Of a stretch of 64,000 nt of DNA, positions 1 to 8,799 are shown piece by piece; the first letter of the stretch is position 1, and each line of letters starts with the position of its first letter. The stretch is from Oscillospiraceae bacterium (GTDB lineage: Bacteria > Bacillota > Clostridia > Oscillospirales > Ruminococcaceae). Where the stretch lies: positions 79,152 through 143,151 of the forward strand of contig CACXEO010000096.1 of NCBI GenBank assembly GCA_902766785.1, read 5' to 3'. The position numbers and the translations under genes are program-made. The notes beneath the pieces are model-generated. The model was given only the letters and a program-made list of their open reading frames with translations. It did no database searches and was not told the DNA's origin.

Positions 1-977
1 ACTTCATACAGGAAAGGTCCGTTGACCCCCAGCAGGCGGCCATGGCGGGCCGCACGGCGAAGGAGCCGCCGCAGGACATAACCCCGCCCCTCATTGGAAG
101 GCAGAACCCCGTCACCCACCATGAAAACGGTGGAGCGCACATGGTCGGTAATAACGCGGAGGGAGATGTCCGCTTTTTCATTCTCTTTATAGGTAACGCC
201 AGCAATCCGGCTGATATGCTTCATAATATTCTGGATGGTATCAACCTCAAAAAGGTTATCAACCCCCTGGGTAATACAGGCAAGCCGTTCCAACCCCATG
301 CCGGTGTCTATATTCGGATGCTCCATCCGCTCATAGTGGCCATCGCCGTCACCGTTAAACTGGGAGAAAACCAAATTCCAGAATTCGACATAGCGGTCAC
401 AGTCGCAGCCCACGCCGCAGGTCGGCTTGCCGCAGCCGTACTCCTCGCCCCGGTCAAAATAAATCTCGGAGCAGGGGCCGCAGGGGCCGGAACCGATTTC
501 CCAGAAGTTGTCCTCTTTCCCAAGGCGGACAATCCGTTCCGGGGCCACGCCTACCTCGTTGACCCAGATGTCGAACGCTTCGTCGTCGTCCTGGTAAATC
601 GAGACCCAAATCCGGTCGAGCGGCATTTTAATGACTTCTGTGATGAATTCCCAGGCCCACTTAGTCGCCTCGTGCTTAAAATAATCACCGAACGAAAAAT
701 TGCCCAGCATTTCAAAAAAAGTGCCGTGACGGGAGGTTTTTCCCACGTTTTCAATATCCGGCGTGCGGATACATTTCTGGCAGGTGGTGACCCGTTTATT
801 CGGCGGGGTTGCCTGCCCAAGGAAAAATTTCTTCATCGGCGCCATGCCGGAGTTGATAAGCAGCAGGCTGCTGTCGCCGATCGGCACCAGCGGGAAGCTC
901 GCCAGCCTGGTATGCTGCTTGGTTTCAAAAAAGCTTAAAAACTGCTCGCGCAGGTCGTTGAGTGAGGTCCACTCCAT
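1..977 (-). CDS. alaS: Alanyl-tRNA synthetase, N-terminal part (runs off the left edge)
   Basis: Class II aminoacyl-tRNA synthetase that charges tRNA-Ala in the cytosol. Only the first ~325 residues are in the window; the frame is open to base 1. The ATG at 977 opens a protein starting [18 protein letters not shown]. Recognisable AlaRS sequence follows: [39 protein letters not shown], the motif-2 region [35 protein letters not shown], and [10 protein letters not shown] near the class II motif 3. A purine-rich stretch (GGAAT) lies just upstream. The gene follows a T-box leader, so expression should rise when uncharged tRNA-Ala accumulates. Identification is secure; the C-terminal editing and C-Ala domains are not visible. 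Confidence 0.96.
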   Translation of the reverse strand, partial: MEWTSLNDLREQFLSFFETKQHTRLASFPLVPIGDSSLLLINSGMAPMKKFFLGQATPPNKRVTTCQKCIRTPDIENVGKTSRHGTFFEMLGNFSFGDYFKHEATKWAWEFITEVIKMPLDRIWVSIYQDDDEAFDIWVNEVGVAPERIVRLGKEDNFWEIGSGPCGPCSEIYFDRGEEYGCGKPTCGVGCDCDRYVEFWNLVFSQFNGDGDGHYERMEHPNIDTGMGLERLACITQGVDNLFEVDTIQNIMKHISRIAGVTYKENEKADISLRVITDHVRSTVFMVGDGVLPSNEGRGYVLRRLLRRAARHGRLLGVNGPFLYE

Positions 978-1016
978 GGTTTCACATTCCTTTCAATGAT
1001 CCGTACTGCTGAAAAA

Positions 1017-1265
1017 CAAAAACAGCCCCCATCCTCAGAATATCTGGGACGAAGACTGACGTTTCCGTGGTACCACCCGGTTTGAGCTTTATATAAAACT
1101 CCTCTCGTATTTCCTTAACGCGGAAAACGGCGCGCTTATCTTTTTACGAAAGTTTCACGCGCAGCTCCAAGGCGGCTCCCCATTATTTCCAAAAAGCCTT
1201 GCACCAACCGGCTTTTCTCTAATTTGGACTGTAAATGGGTTAACCTTTTCACAGCAGTAACAATA
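1017..1265 (-). promoter_or_regulatory. T-box leader of alaS (tRNA-Ala sensing riboswitch)
   Basis: Read on the minus strand, the leader holds the canonical T-box sequence GGGTGGTACCACGG (complement of about 1066-1079). It is followed by a GC-rich hairpin and a T-run at about 1017-1060, which is the terminator. The upstream half carries a GGTGCAAGG apical-loop-like stretch typical of stem I. A likely specifier codon is GCT within GGAGCTGCG (complement of 1163-1165). GCT is an alanine codon and matches the downstream gene. The family mechanism is antitermination by uncharged tRNA. The class is certain; the exact specifier codon is my reading. Confidence 0.93.
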
Positions 1266-1273
1266 TTAAGAAT

Positions 1274-1302
1274 ATTTTAACATCCTTTTTATAAAAAGTC
1301 AA
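1274..1302 (-). promoter_or_regulatory. Sigma-A type promoter of the alaS T-box transcript
   Basis: On the minus strand, TTGACT (1297-1302), a 17-bp spacer and TAAAAT (1274-1279). It lies directly upstream of the T-box leader. Confidence 0.8.
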
Positions 1303-1374
1303 CGTGTTCCCCGGCGCCTCTCCGCTTCAAATAAATGTGCACGGTGAACCTTCGCCATTTTGCTGCCGGCCTCG

Positions 1375-1403
1375 TTGTAGATCTTCAAACGGTATGGTAA
1401 GAT
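1375..1403 (+). promoter_or_regulatory. Candidate promoter for the 74-aa membrane protein
   Basis: TTGTAG (1375-1380), a 17-bp spacer and TAAGAT (1398-1403), 35 bp before the start codon at 1438. Confidence 0.55.
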
Positions 1404-1437
1404 AAAATTGACAAGCTAAAATTTTGGAGGCCGAACA

Positions 1438-1662
1438 ATGAAGAAATTATACCAAATACTGAAAATAGCATGTTACAGCTTCATCGGTGTTTTTATAGGA
1501 AGCAGCATCTATCAGTATTATGACTACAAAACACACACCGCTTTATATGAATTACAGCCTGCCCCATGGTACTTGACTATTGAGATACGGGGAATCTTTA
1601 CAGGCATTGTTGTGGTAATGATCCTTATAGCAATGTGGATTGTCAAAAAGAGAATCAAGTAA
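1438..1662 (+). CDS. Small two-helix membrane protein, unknown function
   Basis: A 74-residue protein I cannot assign to a named family. It has two strongly hydrophobic segments (about residues 9-25 and 48-68). A short polar loop rich in Tyr separates them, and the ends are lysine/arginine-rich. This suggests a hairpin membrane protein. The start is supported by a GGAGG sequence 8 bp upstream and by a promoter-like sequence at 1375-1403. It lies alone between the alaS leader and a convergent penicillin-binding protein gene. It is probably a real gene, because spacing, RBS and promoter all agree. Confidence 0.65.
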   Translation: MKKLYQILKIACYSFIGVFIGSSIYQYYDYKTHTALYELQPAPWYLTIEIRGIFTGIVVVMILIAMWIVKKRIK

Positions 1663-1732
1663 AGCAATTTCCCGTTTATGGGGCGGCCACCCTGTTTTGC
1701 CGAAGCAGGATTGAGCAAGCCAAGTATCAGCA

Positions 1733-3355
1733 TCAGGGAGCCTGTTCCGCCTTGATTTCGTCCAAAAGAGTCAAGTTGTCTGCGATTTCGGCAAAGACCG
1801 GCCCGGCGCTCATATTTCCCGTAGTACCGTTTTCTACCACGACAGCGACTACATATTTCGGGTTTTCAGCGGGGAAATAACCGGCAAACCACGCGTCGAG
1901 CTTTTCGTTTCCCACTTCGTCAAAACTGCCGGTCTGGGCCGTTCCCGTCTTGCCCGCGGCCGACACCCGGGTCGGCTTTGCCCTCATGTTGCCCTTCTGC
2001 TCAACGCAGGCTTTTAAAAAGTCCTGCAGGGTTTTCGCCGTACTTTCTGTCATCGCGTAGATCGGCGCGGAAGATTCCTTTTTTTCGCTCAGCGTTACTC
2101 CGTCGCGGGTTGTCCCCTCAACCAACTGGGCAACCGGTGTTTTCCCGCCGTTTACAACGGAGGAAATCATCTGGCAGAGCTGCACCGGGGTGGCGAGAAG
2201 CCTTCCCTGCCCAAAGCTCAGGTTGGCAACATCGGCAGGATTCGGGAGTTCCTCCGGTTTTGGCAAGACGCCGGCGCTGGTGTAGAGGCCCTCCGCCAGT
2301 TCCGTTTGCCTTCCAAAGGACAGGTTAGAGGCCGATTCCACAATTTTTTTTGCGCCGAGCTGAAGCCCCAGGCTGACAAAATAGGTGTTGCAGGATTCGA
2401 TCATCGCTTTCTGCATATCAATTGTCCCATGACCTGAAAGAAGGTGGCAGTGGAACGGCTGGCCGCTGACATCGATCAGGCCGGTACAGCCATAGGCAAG
2501 GCTTGCCGGTATTCCGGAATCCAACGCGGCGGCCGCCAACGTGATTTTAAAAGTGGAGCCGACCGGGAAGGCCGAAAAACAGCGGTTGAGGAGCGGGCCC
2601 GCGTCGTTTTTCAGGCTGGAGGCGATGTCGTTTGGATCGTATTCCGGAAAGCTCGCACAGGCCAGCAGTTTCCCGGTCGACGGTTCCATGACCACCACCG
2701 CGCCCTGGCCGATCATCTTCGAACCCACATTCTCACAGACCGCCTGGATTCCCCGGTCAATGGTCAGCACAACGCCGGAACTGCCGTCCCCGGTTTTAGA
2801 AACAGCGCCGTTCCCGGTTTTCAGCGCTTCACCCAAACCGTTGAGGGTATAACTGACCTGAGTAATTTCACCGGTCCCGGAGAGAAAATCGTCGTAGGCC
2901 TTTTCAATGCCGGTAACTCCCTTCCCCTCACTGTTGATATAACCAATAATATGGGAGGCAATTTGGTTTTTGCCGTACCGTTCGGGCACGCTCACCTGGG
3001 TTACACCATCCGTTTCCAATTCTTTTGGAAGGAGTTCGGTAAGAAACGGGCGCCCTTGCTGCAGGCTTTTGTAAAGTGAATCACGGTCCTCTTTTGAAAC
3101 GGAATCCAATAAATCCTCCGCTGTTTCGGGCTGCGGCAGGACTGCAGAAACTGTTTTGGCCTCAGTATTCACAAGGCTGTTGAAATTCCGGTCGTAAATC
3201 TGTCCCCGGGCGCTGCCCGCGGTCAGGGTATAGCTGCGCTGGTTCAATGCCGTTTCCTTTAAATCGGCCGAGGCGGCAAGGGTTGCGACCCTGATGTTTA
3301 AAAAAGACATCAGAACACAAAATAATGAAAAAACCGCAATCATTCGTTTTGACAA
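1733..3355 (-). CDS. Class B penicillin-binding protein (transpeptidase)
   Basis: A 540-residue membrane-anchored D,D-transpeptidase that should crosslink peptidoglycan outside the cell. An N-terminal signal-anchor (residues about 4-28) is followed by the PBP dimerisation region with SARGQIYDRNF. The catalytic domain has the active serine in GSTFK (near residue 265), SCN (near 325) and KTGTAQ (near 470), the three diagnostic motifs. The length is short for FtsI or SpoVD and no PASTA domain is visible. It resembles the PbpA-like group, but the precise subtype is unclear. The start is TTG at 3355: AGGAGG lies 8 bp upstream, a better fit than the ATG four codons later. It is transcribed toward the small membrane protein gene and is not in an obvious cell-wall operon. 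Confidence 0.9.
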   Translation of the reverse strand: MSKRMIAVFSLFCVLMSFLNIRVATLAASADLKETALNQRSYTLTAGSARGQIYDRNFNSLVNTEAKTVSAVLPQPETAEDLLDSVSKEDRDSLYKSLQQGRPFLTELLPKELETDGVTQVSVPERYGKNQIASHIIGYINSEGKGVTGIEKAYDDFLSGTGEITQVSYTLNGLGEALKTGNGAVSKTGDGSSGVVLTIDRGIQAVCENVGSKMIGQGAVVVMEPSTGKLLACASFPEYDPNDIASSLKNDAGPLLNRCFSAFPVGSTFKITLAAAALDSGIPASLAYGCTGLIDVSGQPFHCHLLSGHGTIDMQKAMIESCNTYFVSLGLQLGAKKIVESASNLSFGRQTELAEGLYTSAGVLPKPEELPNPADVANLSFGQGRLLATPVQLCQMISSVVNGGKTPVAQLVEGTTRDGVTLSEKKESSAPIYAMTESTAKTLQDFLKACVEQKGNMRAKPTRVSAAGKTGTAQTGSFDEVGNEKLDAWFAGYFPAENPKYVVAVVVENGTTGNMSAGPVFAEIADNLTLLDEIKAEQAP

Positions 3356-3649
3356 TGGAACCGCCTCCTGGAGATCAGTGTTTTATGCTTTTTTCAATGT
3401 TGGTCAACGCCCCGTCATTTCAGCGGTAAAAGGACATCGTAGGGAAACGCCGTTTCCCCGCCGGACACGGGCGTCCTCTGCGCTGCAATCATATTCTTCC
3501 CCGAAAACATCGAATTTATCGGCAGAAAGCACTGAGGCGTTTTCTTGTAAACAGAGCGGTTTTATGTTAAAATAACAAAGAGAAAAGTTTATTTTTTCAA
3601 CTTTTATGTTCCAATCAACCTTCGTTAAAAAACAGAAAGCGGTGTTTTT

Positions 3650-5182
3650 TTGAATCATCAGACCGTGCTGATCCTCGACTTCGGCGGCCAGTACAACCAA
3701 CTGATCGCCCGGCGCGTCCGCGAATGCGGGGTTTACTGTGAAGTAAAATCCTACAAGACCTCTATGGATGAAATCAGGGCAATGAAGCCCGCCGGTATCA
3801 TCTTCACAGGCGGGCCGAACAGCGTCTATCTGGAGGAATCTCCCCGCATTTCCAAAGAAATTTTCGAACTCGGCCTGCCGGTGCTGGGAATTTGTTATGG
3901 CATCCAGCTGATGGCACACCTGCTCGGGGGCGGCGTCACAACTGCCGCCACCAGTGAATACGGAAAAACAAAGACGTTTTACAAGTCCTCCTGCGCCCTT
4001 TTTGACGGGTTTCCCGCAGAGGGGATCTCCTGGATGAGCCACACCGATTACATCGACCGGCTCCCGGAAGGGTTCGTTTCAGCCGCCCACACTGCCGACT
4101 GCCCCGTAGCGGCCATGGAAAACCCCGCCCGAAAGTTTTACGGGATGCAGTTCCACCCGGAGGTCATGCACACTGAAAACGGCTTGAAAATGCTTCATAA
4201 CTTCCTTTACAAAGTCTGCGGCTGCACCGGGGACTGGACGATGGAAAGCTACGCCGAAACCTCTGTAAAAGCGATCCGGAAAAAAGTCGGGGACGGAAAG
4301 GTCCTGCTCGCCCTCTCCGGCGGGGTGGATTCCTCGGTCGCGGCGGCGCTTTTGGAAAAAGCGGTCGGGAACCAGCTCACCTGCATCTTCGTCGACCACG
4401 GCCTGATGCGGAAAAACGAAGGAGACGAAGTTGAGGCCGCTTTTGGGAATTCCGGTATGAACTTCATCCGGGTCAACGCGGGGGAGCGGTTTCTCGGGAA
4501 GCTCGCCGGCGTTTCCGAGCCGGAGGAGAAACGGAAAATCATCGGGGAGGAATTTATCCGGGTCTTTGAGGAAGAGGCCAAAAAGATCGGAACAGTCGAC
4601 TATCTGGTGCAGGGCACCATCTATCCGGACGTCATTGAATCGGGCGCGGGGGACGCGGCGGTCATCAAAAGCCACCATAACGTGGGCGGCCTGCCCGATA
4701 CCGTCGATTTCAAAGAGATCATCGAGCCGCTGCGCCCGCTCTTCAAAGATGAAGTCCGTAAACTTGGGCTGGAGCTCGGCTTAAAAGAATACCTCGTCTG
4801 GCGCCAGCCCTTCCCCGGGCCGGGCCTTGCGATCCGGATCATCGGGGAGATTACTCCGGAGAAAGTCGCCATGCTTCAGGACGCGGATTACATCTTCCGG
4901 GACGAAATTGCCAAAGCGGGGCTTGACCGGGACATCCACCAGTATTTCGCGGTCCTGACCAACATGCGGTCGGTCGGCGTTATGGGGGACGGCCGGACCT
5001 ACGACTACACCCTTGCCCTGCGGGGCGTCACCACCACCGACTTTATGACAGCCGACTTCGCCCGGATTCCCTACGATGTACTGGGCAGCGTCAGCAGCCG
5101 GATCATTAACGAGGTCAAGGGGATCAACCGGATTGTCTACGACGTCACGACAAAACCGCCTGCCACGGTGGAGTGGGAATAA
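3650..5182 (+). CDS. guaA: GMP synthase (glutamine-hydrolysing), complete
   Basis: Converts XMP, glutamine and ATP to GMP in purine synthesis. The 510-residue protein has both expected domains. The class I glutaminase has nucleophile Cys82 in GICYG and the His169/Glu171 pair in FHPE. The ATP-pyrophosphatase domain has the PP-loop SGGVDSS at 223-229, followed by the dimerisation domain ending in PPATVEWE. The frame begins with TTG at 3650; no strong Shine-Dalgarno sequence is visible, so the start is the least certain part. An 18-bp terminator follows at once. Its 3' end carries GAGTGGGAATAAA, which recurs at the end of the second copy at 8788-8800. Confidence 0.96.
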   Translation: MNHQTVLILDFGGQYNQLIARRVRECGVYCEVKSYKTSMDEIRAMKPAGIIFTGGPNSVYLEESPRISKEIFELGLPVLGICYGIQLMAHLLGGGVTTAATSEYGKTKTFYKSSCALFDGFPAEGISWMSHTDYIDRLPEGFVSAAHTADCPVAAMENPARKFYGMQFHPEVMHTENGLKMLHNFLYKVCGCTGDWTMESYAETSVKAIRKKVGDGKVLLALSGGVDSSVAAALLEKAVGNQLTCIFVDHGLMRKNEGDEVEAAFGNSGMNFIRVNAGERFLGKLAGVSEPEEKRKIIGEEFIRVFEEEAKKIGTVDYLVQGTIYPDVIESGAGDAAVIKSHHNVGGLPDTVDFKEIIEPLRPLFKDEVRKLGLELGLKEYLVWRQPFPGPGLAIRIIGEITPEKVAMLQDADYIFRDEIAKAGLDRDIHQYFAVLTNMRSVGVMGDGRTYDYTLALRGVTTTDFMTADFARIPYDVLGSVSSRIINEVKGINRIVYDVTTKPPATVEWE

Positions 5183-5183
5183 A

Positions 5184-5223
5184 AAACATCCCCGGAAACT
5201 CTTTTGAGTTTCCGGGGATGTTT
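5184..5223. terminator. Intrinsic terminator after guaA
   Basis: A perfect 18-bp stem (5184-5201 with 5206-5223) with a TTTT loop. It has T-rich flanks on both sides, so it can serve guaA (+) and the leftward gene ending at 5229. Confidence 0.92.
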
Positions 5224-5228
5224 CATTT

Positions 5229-5525
5229 TTACCCGATAACGCCGAGTGACCGGAGGAGTTTGACACAGTCGAGATATCCCTGTTTATAAAGCTCCTGCTG
5301 CATAATTGCGGTTTGGACGAACTCCTGTTCCAGGCAGTCGCGCATGTCGGCGCAGTCGCCCGCGCTGATGGGTACGCCGCGGTCGCGGCAAAGAATGGGA
5401 TTGATGTTTTCTAAAAGAATTTTCTCTTTTTCGGCCGCCAGCGCATATTCACTGTTATTTTTTCTGAGATTGGCCACCGTTTCTTCAATTTTACTGTTTA
5501 AGTATTCGCCAAATGCTGTGTCCAT
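5229..5525 (-). CDS. 98-aa protein of unknown function
   Basis: I do not recognise this protein with certainty. It is 98 residues, soluble, mainly helical by composition, and contains a short Cys-containing segment (ILCRDRGVPISAGDCADMRDCLEQEF). I chose the ATG at 5525 (MDTAFGEYLN) because AAAGGAG lies just upstream; an in-frame upstream ATG would remove this spacing. Small proteins of this look are common in mobile elements of Clostridia, but that is only an impression. It lies just downstream, in the same direction, of a ribbon-helix-helix protein gene. The two may form one accessory unit inserted after guaA. Confidence 0.7.
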   Translation of the reverse strand: MDTAFGEYLNSKIEETVANLRKNNSEYALAAEKEKILLENINPILCRDRGVPISAGDCADMRDCLEQEFVQTAIMQQELYKQGYLDCVKLLRSLGVIG

Positions 5526-5632
5526 TTTCTTTCTCCTTTCTTGTGGCACCGCCGCTTGTAAGAAGAAAGCACATATGGTATGATAGTTATGTACTCCCGC
5601 CTTATGGCGGCTGTGCGGGGGGGGAAGCGGCG

Positions 5633-5659
5633 TTGCTTTGTGAGAGTCTGCGCCGCTTC
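5633..5659. repeat. Inverted repeat (hairpin) between the 98-aa and RHH genes
   Basis: GAAGCGGCG (about 5633) and its complement CGCCGCTTC (5651-5659) form a 9-bp stem. On the plus strand a T-rich run follows; on the minus strand it lies directly after the RHH gene. It is a possible terminator or processing site between the two small genes. Confidence 0.5.
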
Positions 5660-5660
5660 T

Positions 5661-5837
5661 TCATCTTTTGTTCTTTAAGCCATTAATCGCTTCCCGAACT
5701 CCCTCTGCCCTCGTCAAATTTTTTCGTTCGCAGTAACTGTCTAATATTTCTTCCTCTTCCTTATTGATGCGAACAGTCAATTTAACAGATTTGGGATTAT
5801 CAGAAAACGGACGGCCCATTTTTTTATTGTCGGACAA
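5661..5837 (-). CDS. Ribbon-helix-helix DNA-binding protein (58 aa)
   Basis: A 58-residue protein, MSDNKKMGRPFSDNPKSVKL followed by TVRINKEEEEILDSYCERKN and LTRAEGVREAINGLKNKR. The pattern (basic arm, short beta strand KLTVRI, helix, turn, helix with RAEGVREAI) is that of the CopG/Arc ribbon-helix-helix fold used by small autorepressors and relaxosome accessory proteins. The start is TTG at 5837 with GGAGG 10 bp upstream. The gene has an excellent promoter (5870-5898). Repeated TTGTCG/CGACAA sequences lie in the promoter, near the transcription start and over the start codon, which strongly suggests autoregulation. The fold is confident; the role is inferred. Confidence 0.8.
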   Translation of the reverse strand: MSDNKKMGRPFSDNPKSVKLTVRINKEEEEILDSYCERKNLTRAEGVREAINGLKNKR

Positions 5838-5889
5838 ATCATCAGCCCTCCTTTGTTGTCGACAATAATATTATAAGTTAATGCCGACA
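5827..5889. promoter_or_regulatory. Three TTGTCG-type operator repeats around the RHH promoter
   Basis: TTGTCGGACAA at 5827-5837 (over the start codon), the perfect palindrome TTGTCGACAA at 5856-5865 (near the transcription start), and the half-site CGACAA at 5884-5889 (within the -35/-10 spacer). The pattern fits cooperative binding of the RHH protein to its own promoter. Confidence 0.65.
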
Positions 5890-5898
5890 AAAAGTCAA
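5870..5898 (-). promoter_or_regulatory. Promoter of the RHH gene
   Basis: Minus strand TTGACT (5893-5898), a 17-bp spacer and TATAAT (5870-5875). Confidence 0.85.
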
Positions 5899-6281
5899 TG
5901 GATATTTTTAATTGTGATCTCCTTTTAAGAGGGCCTTTCCGTGTTACATATAAAAAATAGTATTAAACGCGCCGAAACGGCGCAAATATCCAGTGTGCAT
6001 TTTTTGTTACACGGGTGGAAAAACGCTGTTTTTCTCTTTTGTAATAAAAAACACGCCATGCGGGTTAAAAACGTTTAAAACGGATTAACAGCCGAATTGC
6101 GAATCGTCAGGCCCGGTCACAGGCGCAATTACAATCCCCCCGTAAATCCGCGGGGATTTTTAGCGCCTTTTTTCGGTTATTCTGCCGTATTTTATAGATT
6201 TTTCTTTTCCTTTGGCGGATTTTATATTATAATAGTTGTGTTTGTTAAAAACCTATTCCTTTATAGTTTGGAGCGTATGAG
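5899..6281 (+). other. Intergenic region before the CofE-like gene
   Basis: No convincing gene. It holds a short GCGCCGAAACGGCGC hairpin near 5980 and a terminator-like structure at 6122-6174. A consensus -10 element, TATAAT, lies at 6228-6233; its -35 is weak. The following ligase gene has GGAG 8 bp before its ATG at 6282. Nothing matched a riboswitch family I know. Confidence 0.5.
6122..6174 (+). terminator. Intrinsic terminator-like hairpin upstream of the CofE-like gene
   Basis: GGCGC (6122-6126) pairs with GCGCC (6163-6167), and inside it AATCCCC (6133-6139) pairs with GGGGATT (6152-6158). A run of T follows. It precedes the -10 at 6228, so it either ends an unrecognised upstream transcript or acts as an attenuator. 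Confidence 0.55.
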
Positions 6282-7472
6282 ATGGAACGTAAAGTTGGCA
6301 CTGTATCCAGAGGCATCCGCTGCCCTATCATCCGTGAGGGCGACGACCTGTCTCAAATCGTTGTAAACAGCGTACTGGAGGCCGCGGAGCAGGAGGGCTT
6401 TTCCCTGCGCGACCGGGATGTTATTTCGATCACCGAATCGGTCGTTGCCAGAGCTCAGGGCAACTACGCGCCTGTTTCCGCCATTGCGGCTGATGTGAAA
6501 GAAAAACTCGGTGGAGAGACCATCGGTGTCCTTTTCCCAATTCTCTCCCGCAACCGGTTCGCCATCTGCCTGCGGGGCATGGCGCGGGGGGCTAAAAAAA
6601 TCGTCCTGATGCTCAGCTACCCGAGTGACGAGGTGGGCAACCAGCTCATTTCCCTCGACCAGGTGGACGAGGCGGGCGTCAATCCTTACAGCGATGTGCT
6701 GGACCTTGAAAAATACCGCGCGCTGTTTGGGGAAAACAAGCACACCTTTACCGGTGTGGATTACGTTCAGTATTACGGCGATTTGATCCGCGAAGAGGGC
6801 GCAGAATGCGAAATTATCTTTGCGAACGACCCGCGGGTTATCCTGAATTATACCAAAAACGTCCTCACCTGCGACATCCACTCCCGCGCCCGCACCAAAC
6901 GGATTCTGAAAGCGGCGGGAGCCGAACGTGTCTTTGGGATGGACGATATTCTGACCGCGCCGGTAAACGGCAGCGGCTGCAACGAAAGCTTCGGCCTGCT
7001 CGGCTCGAATAAATCCACAGAGGAAACTGTAAAGCTCTTCCCCCGCAACTGCATGCCCCTGGTTGAGGATATTCAGAAAAAAATCCTGGAAAAGACCGGG
7101 AAACACGTCGAGGTTATGGTTTATGGAGACGGCGCGTTCAAAGACCCGGTCGGGCAGATTTGGGAGCTTGCGGACCCCTGCGTTTCGGTTGCGAACACCC
7201 CGGGGCTGGAGGGCACCCCGAATGAAATCAAACTCAAATACCTGGCCGACAACGACTTTGCCGGGCTTTCCGGCGCAGCTCTTCAAAAAGCGATTGAAGA
7301 ACGGATCAAAGAGAAAAAGGACAACCTTGTAGGCGATATGGCTTCCCAGGGCACCACGCCCCGCCGGCTGACAGACCTGATCGGCTCGCTGAGCGATCTC
7401 ACCAGCGGATCCGGCGACAAAGGCACCCCGGTTATCCTGATCCAGGGCTATTTCGATAATCTGACCGACTAA
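6282..7472 (+). CDS. CofE-like (coenzyme F420-0:L-glutamate ligase family) protein
   Basis: A 396-residue protein resembling the F420-0:gamma-glutamyl ligase (CofE) family, which uses GTP to add glutamate to a small acceptor. Visible landmarks are an N-terminal GTVSRGIRCPIIREGDDL, DRDVISITESVVARAQGNY and a conserved YGDGAFKDPVGQIWELADP segment. The ATG at 6282 is supported by GGAG 8 bp upstream. No other F420 biosynthesis gene is in the window, and F420 is not expected in most Clostridia, so the substrate is unknown. Only 19 bp separate it from the truncated GMP-synthase paralogue downstream; the two are almost certainly cotranscribed. The annotation is by family resemblance, with no function claimed. 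Confidence 0.75.
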   Translation: MERKVGTVSRGIRCPIIREGDDLSQIVVNSVLEAAEQEGFSLRDRDVISITESVVARAQGNYAPVSAIAADVKEKLGGETIGVLFPILSRNRFAICLRGMARGAKKIVLMLSYPSDEVGNQLISLDQVDEAGVNPYSDVLDLEKYRALFGENKHTFTGVDYVQYYGDLIREEGAECEIIFANDPRVILNYTKNVLTCDIHSRARTKRILKAAGAERVFGMDDILTAPVNGSGCNESFGLLGSNKSTEETVKLFPRNCMPLVEDIQKKILEKTGKHVEVMVYGDGAFKDPVGQIWELADPCVSVANTPGLEGTPNEIKLKYLADNDFAGLSGAALQKAIEERIKEKKDNLVGDMASQGTTPRRLTDLIGSLSDLTSGSGDKGTPVILIQGYFDNLTD

Positions 7473-7491
7473 TAAGAAAGGGAGAGTGTGA

Positions 7492-8799
7492 ATGAAACAG
7501 GATATGATCGTCATCCTCGATCTTGGAAGCCATGATAACACGGGGGTTGCCCGTGCAATCCGCTCCCTCGGCGTTTACAGTGAAATTTACCCGCACGACA
7601 TCACCCTGGGCGAGCTAAAGTCCCTGCCCAATATCAAAGGGATTATTGTCAACGGCGGCCCGAACGATGTAATCGACGGGGAGAAAATCTCCGTTTCCGC
7701 CGACATTTACAGCTGCGGCCTCCCCGTGCTGGCCGTAGCGCACGACCGCGCCGCCTCGGGCGAAAAACTTGCGGCATGGCCGGACAGCGAGCAGGGTATG
7801 CTTGACATGCTCCGCCCCTTTGTTTTTGAAACCTGCAAGGCGGAAGCGAACTGGAATATGAAGAACTTCATCGCCGACCAAATTGAGCTGGTCCGGCGGC
7901 AGGTAGGCAGTAAAAAGGTCCTGTTGGCTCTGTCCGGCGGGGTAGACAGTTCCGTTGTGGCGGCGCTTTTACTCAAGGCGATCGGCAATCAGCTGACCTG
8001 TGTCCATGTCAATCACGGTCTTCTCCGCAAAGGCGAACCCGAACAGGTGGTTGAGGTTTTCCGCAACCAGCTCGGCGCGAACCTTATCTATGTAGACGCA
8101 AGCGAACGGTTCCTTGAAAAGCTTGAAAACGTTGCCGACCCGGAAAAGAAACGCAAGATCATTGGCGCTGAATTTATCCGCGTGTTCGAAGAGGAAGCCC
8201 GGAAGCTGGAAGGGATCGACTACCTTGCGCAGGGCACCATCTATCCGGACATTGTTGAAAGCGGAACTAAAACCGCAAAGATGGTAAAATCCCACCACAA
8301 CGTGGGCGGCCTACCGGATGATCTCGCCTTTGAACTGGTGGAGCCTCTCCGCCAGCTTTTTAAAGATGAAGTCCGCGCCTGCGGCCTTGAACTCGGCCTG
8401 CCGGATTCCATGGTCTACCGCCAGCCCTTCCCCGGCCCCGGTCTTGGGGTACGCTGCCTTGGGGCTATTACAAAAGAGCGGCTCGAATGCGTTCGGGAGT
8501 CGGACGCCATTCTCCGCGAGGAATTCGCAAAAGCGGGGCTTGATAAAACCGTTTGGCAGTATTTCACTGTCGTGCCCGATTTTAAGTCGGTCGGCGTGCG
8601 GGACAACGCACGGAGTTTTGAATACCCCGTTATTCTGCGGGCTGTCAACACGGTGGACGCCATGACCGCCAGCGTGGAGCAGATCGACTGGCCGGTTCTG
8701 TTTAAAATTACCGACCGGATTCTCAAAGAGGTTCCCGGCGTCAACCGGGTCTGCTACGACCTTTCACCGAAACCGCCCGCGACTATTGAGTGGGAATAA
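7492..8799 (+). CDS. GMP-synthase paralogue with degenerate glutaminase domain
   Basis: The 435-residue protein aligns with GuaA but is about 75 residues shorter, all in the N-terminal half. The glutaminase part keeps IVILDLGSHDN and IVNGGPNDV. Where GuaA has GICYG it reads LAVAHDR (residues ~80-86), so the nucleophilic Cys is absent, and the region with the catalytic FHPE is missing. The ATP-pyrophosphatase domain is intact: SGGVDSS at 148-154, [24 protein letters not shown] and a C-terminal KPPATIEWE. It could aminate XMP or another nucleotide with free ammonia or an external donor, or do a different adenylation. RBS GGGAG lies upstream. It follows the CofE-like gene, and its 3' end borders the mobile element. 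Homology is certain; the reaction is unknown. Confidence 0.85.
   Translation: MKQDMIVILDLGSHDNTGVARAIRSLGVYSEIYPHDITLGELKSLPNIKGIIVNGGPNDVIDGEKISVSADIYSCGLPVLAVAHDRAASGEKLAAWPDSEQGMLDMLRPFVFETCKAEANWNMKNFIADQIELVRRQVGSKKVLLALSGGVDSSVVAALLLKAIGNQLTCVHVNHGLLRKGEPEQVVEVFRNQLGANLIYVDASERFLEKLENVADPEKKRKIIGAEFIRVFEEEARKLEGIDYLAQGTIYPDIVESGTKTAKMVKSHHNVGGLPDDLAFELVEPLRQLFKDEVRACGLELGLPDSMVYRQPFPGPGLGVRCLGAITKERLECVRESDAILREEFAKAGLDKTVWQYFTVVPDFKSVGVRDNARSFEYPVILRAVNTVDAMTASVEQIDWPVLFKITDRILKEVPGVNRVCYDLSPKPPATIEWE

Noticed and set aside
3404..4042. 212-aa leftward frame antisense to the start of guaA
   Set aside because: It overlaps guaA and the region upstream of it; no RBS or family match.
6261..7541. 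426-aa frame antisense to the CofE-like gene
   Set aside because: Low-complexity shadow of a GC-rich real gene; no RBS and no resemblance to any family.
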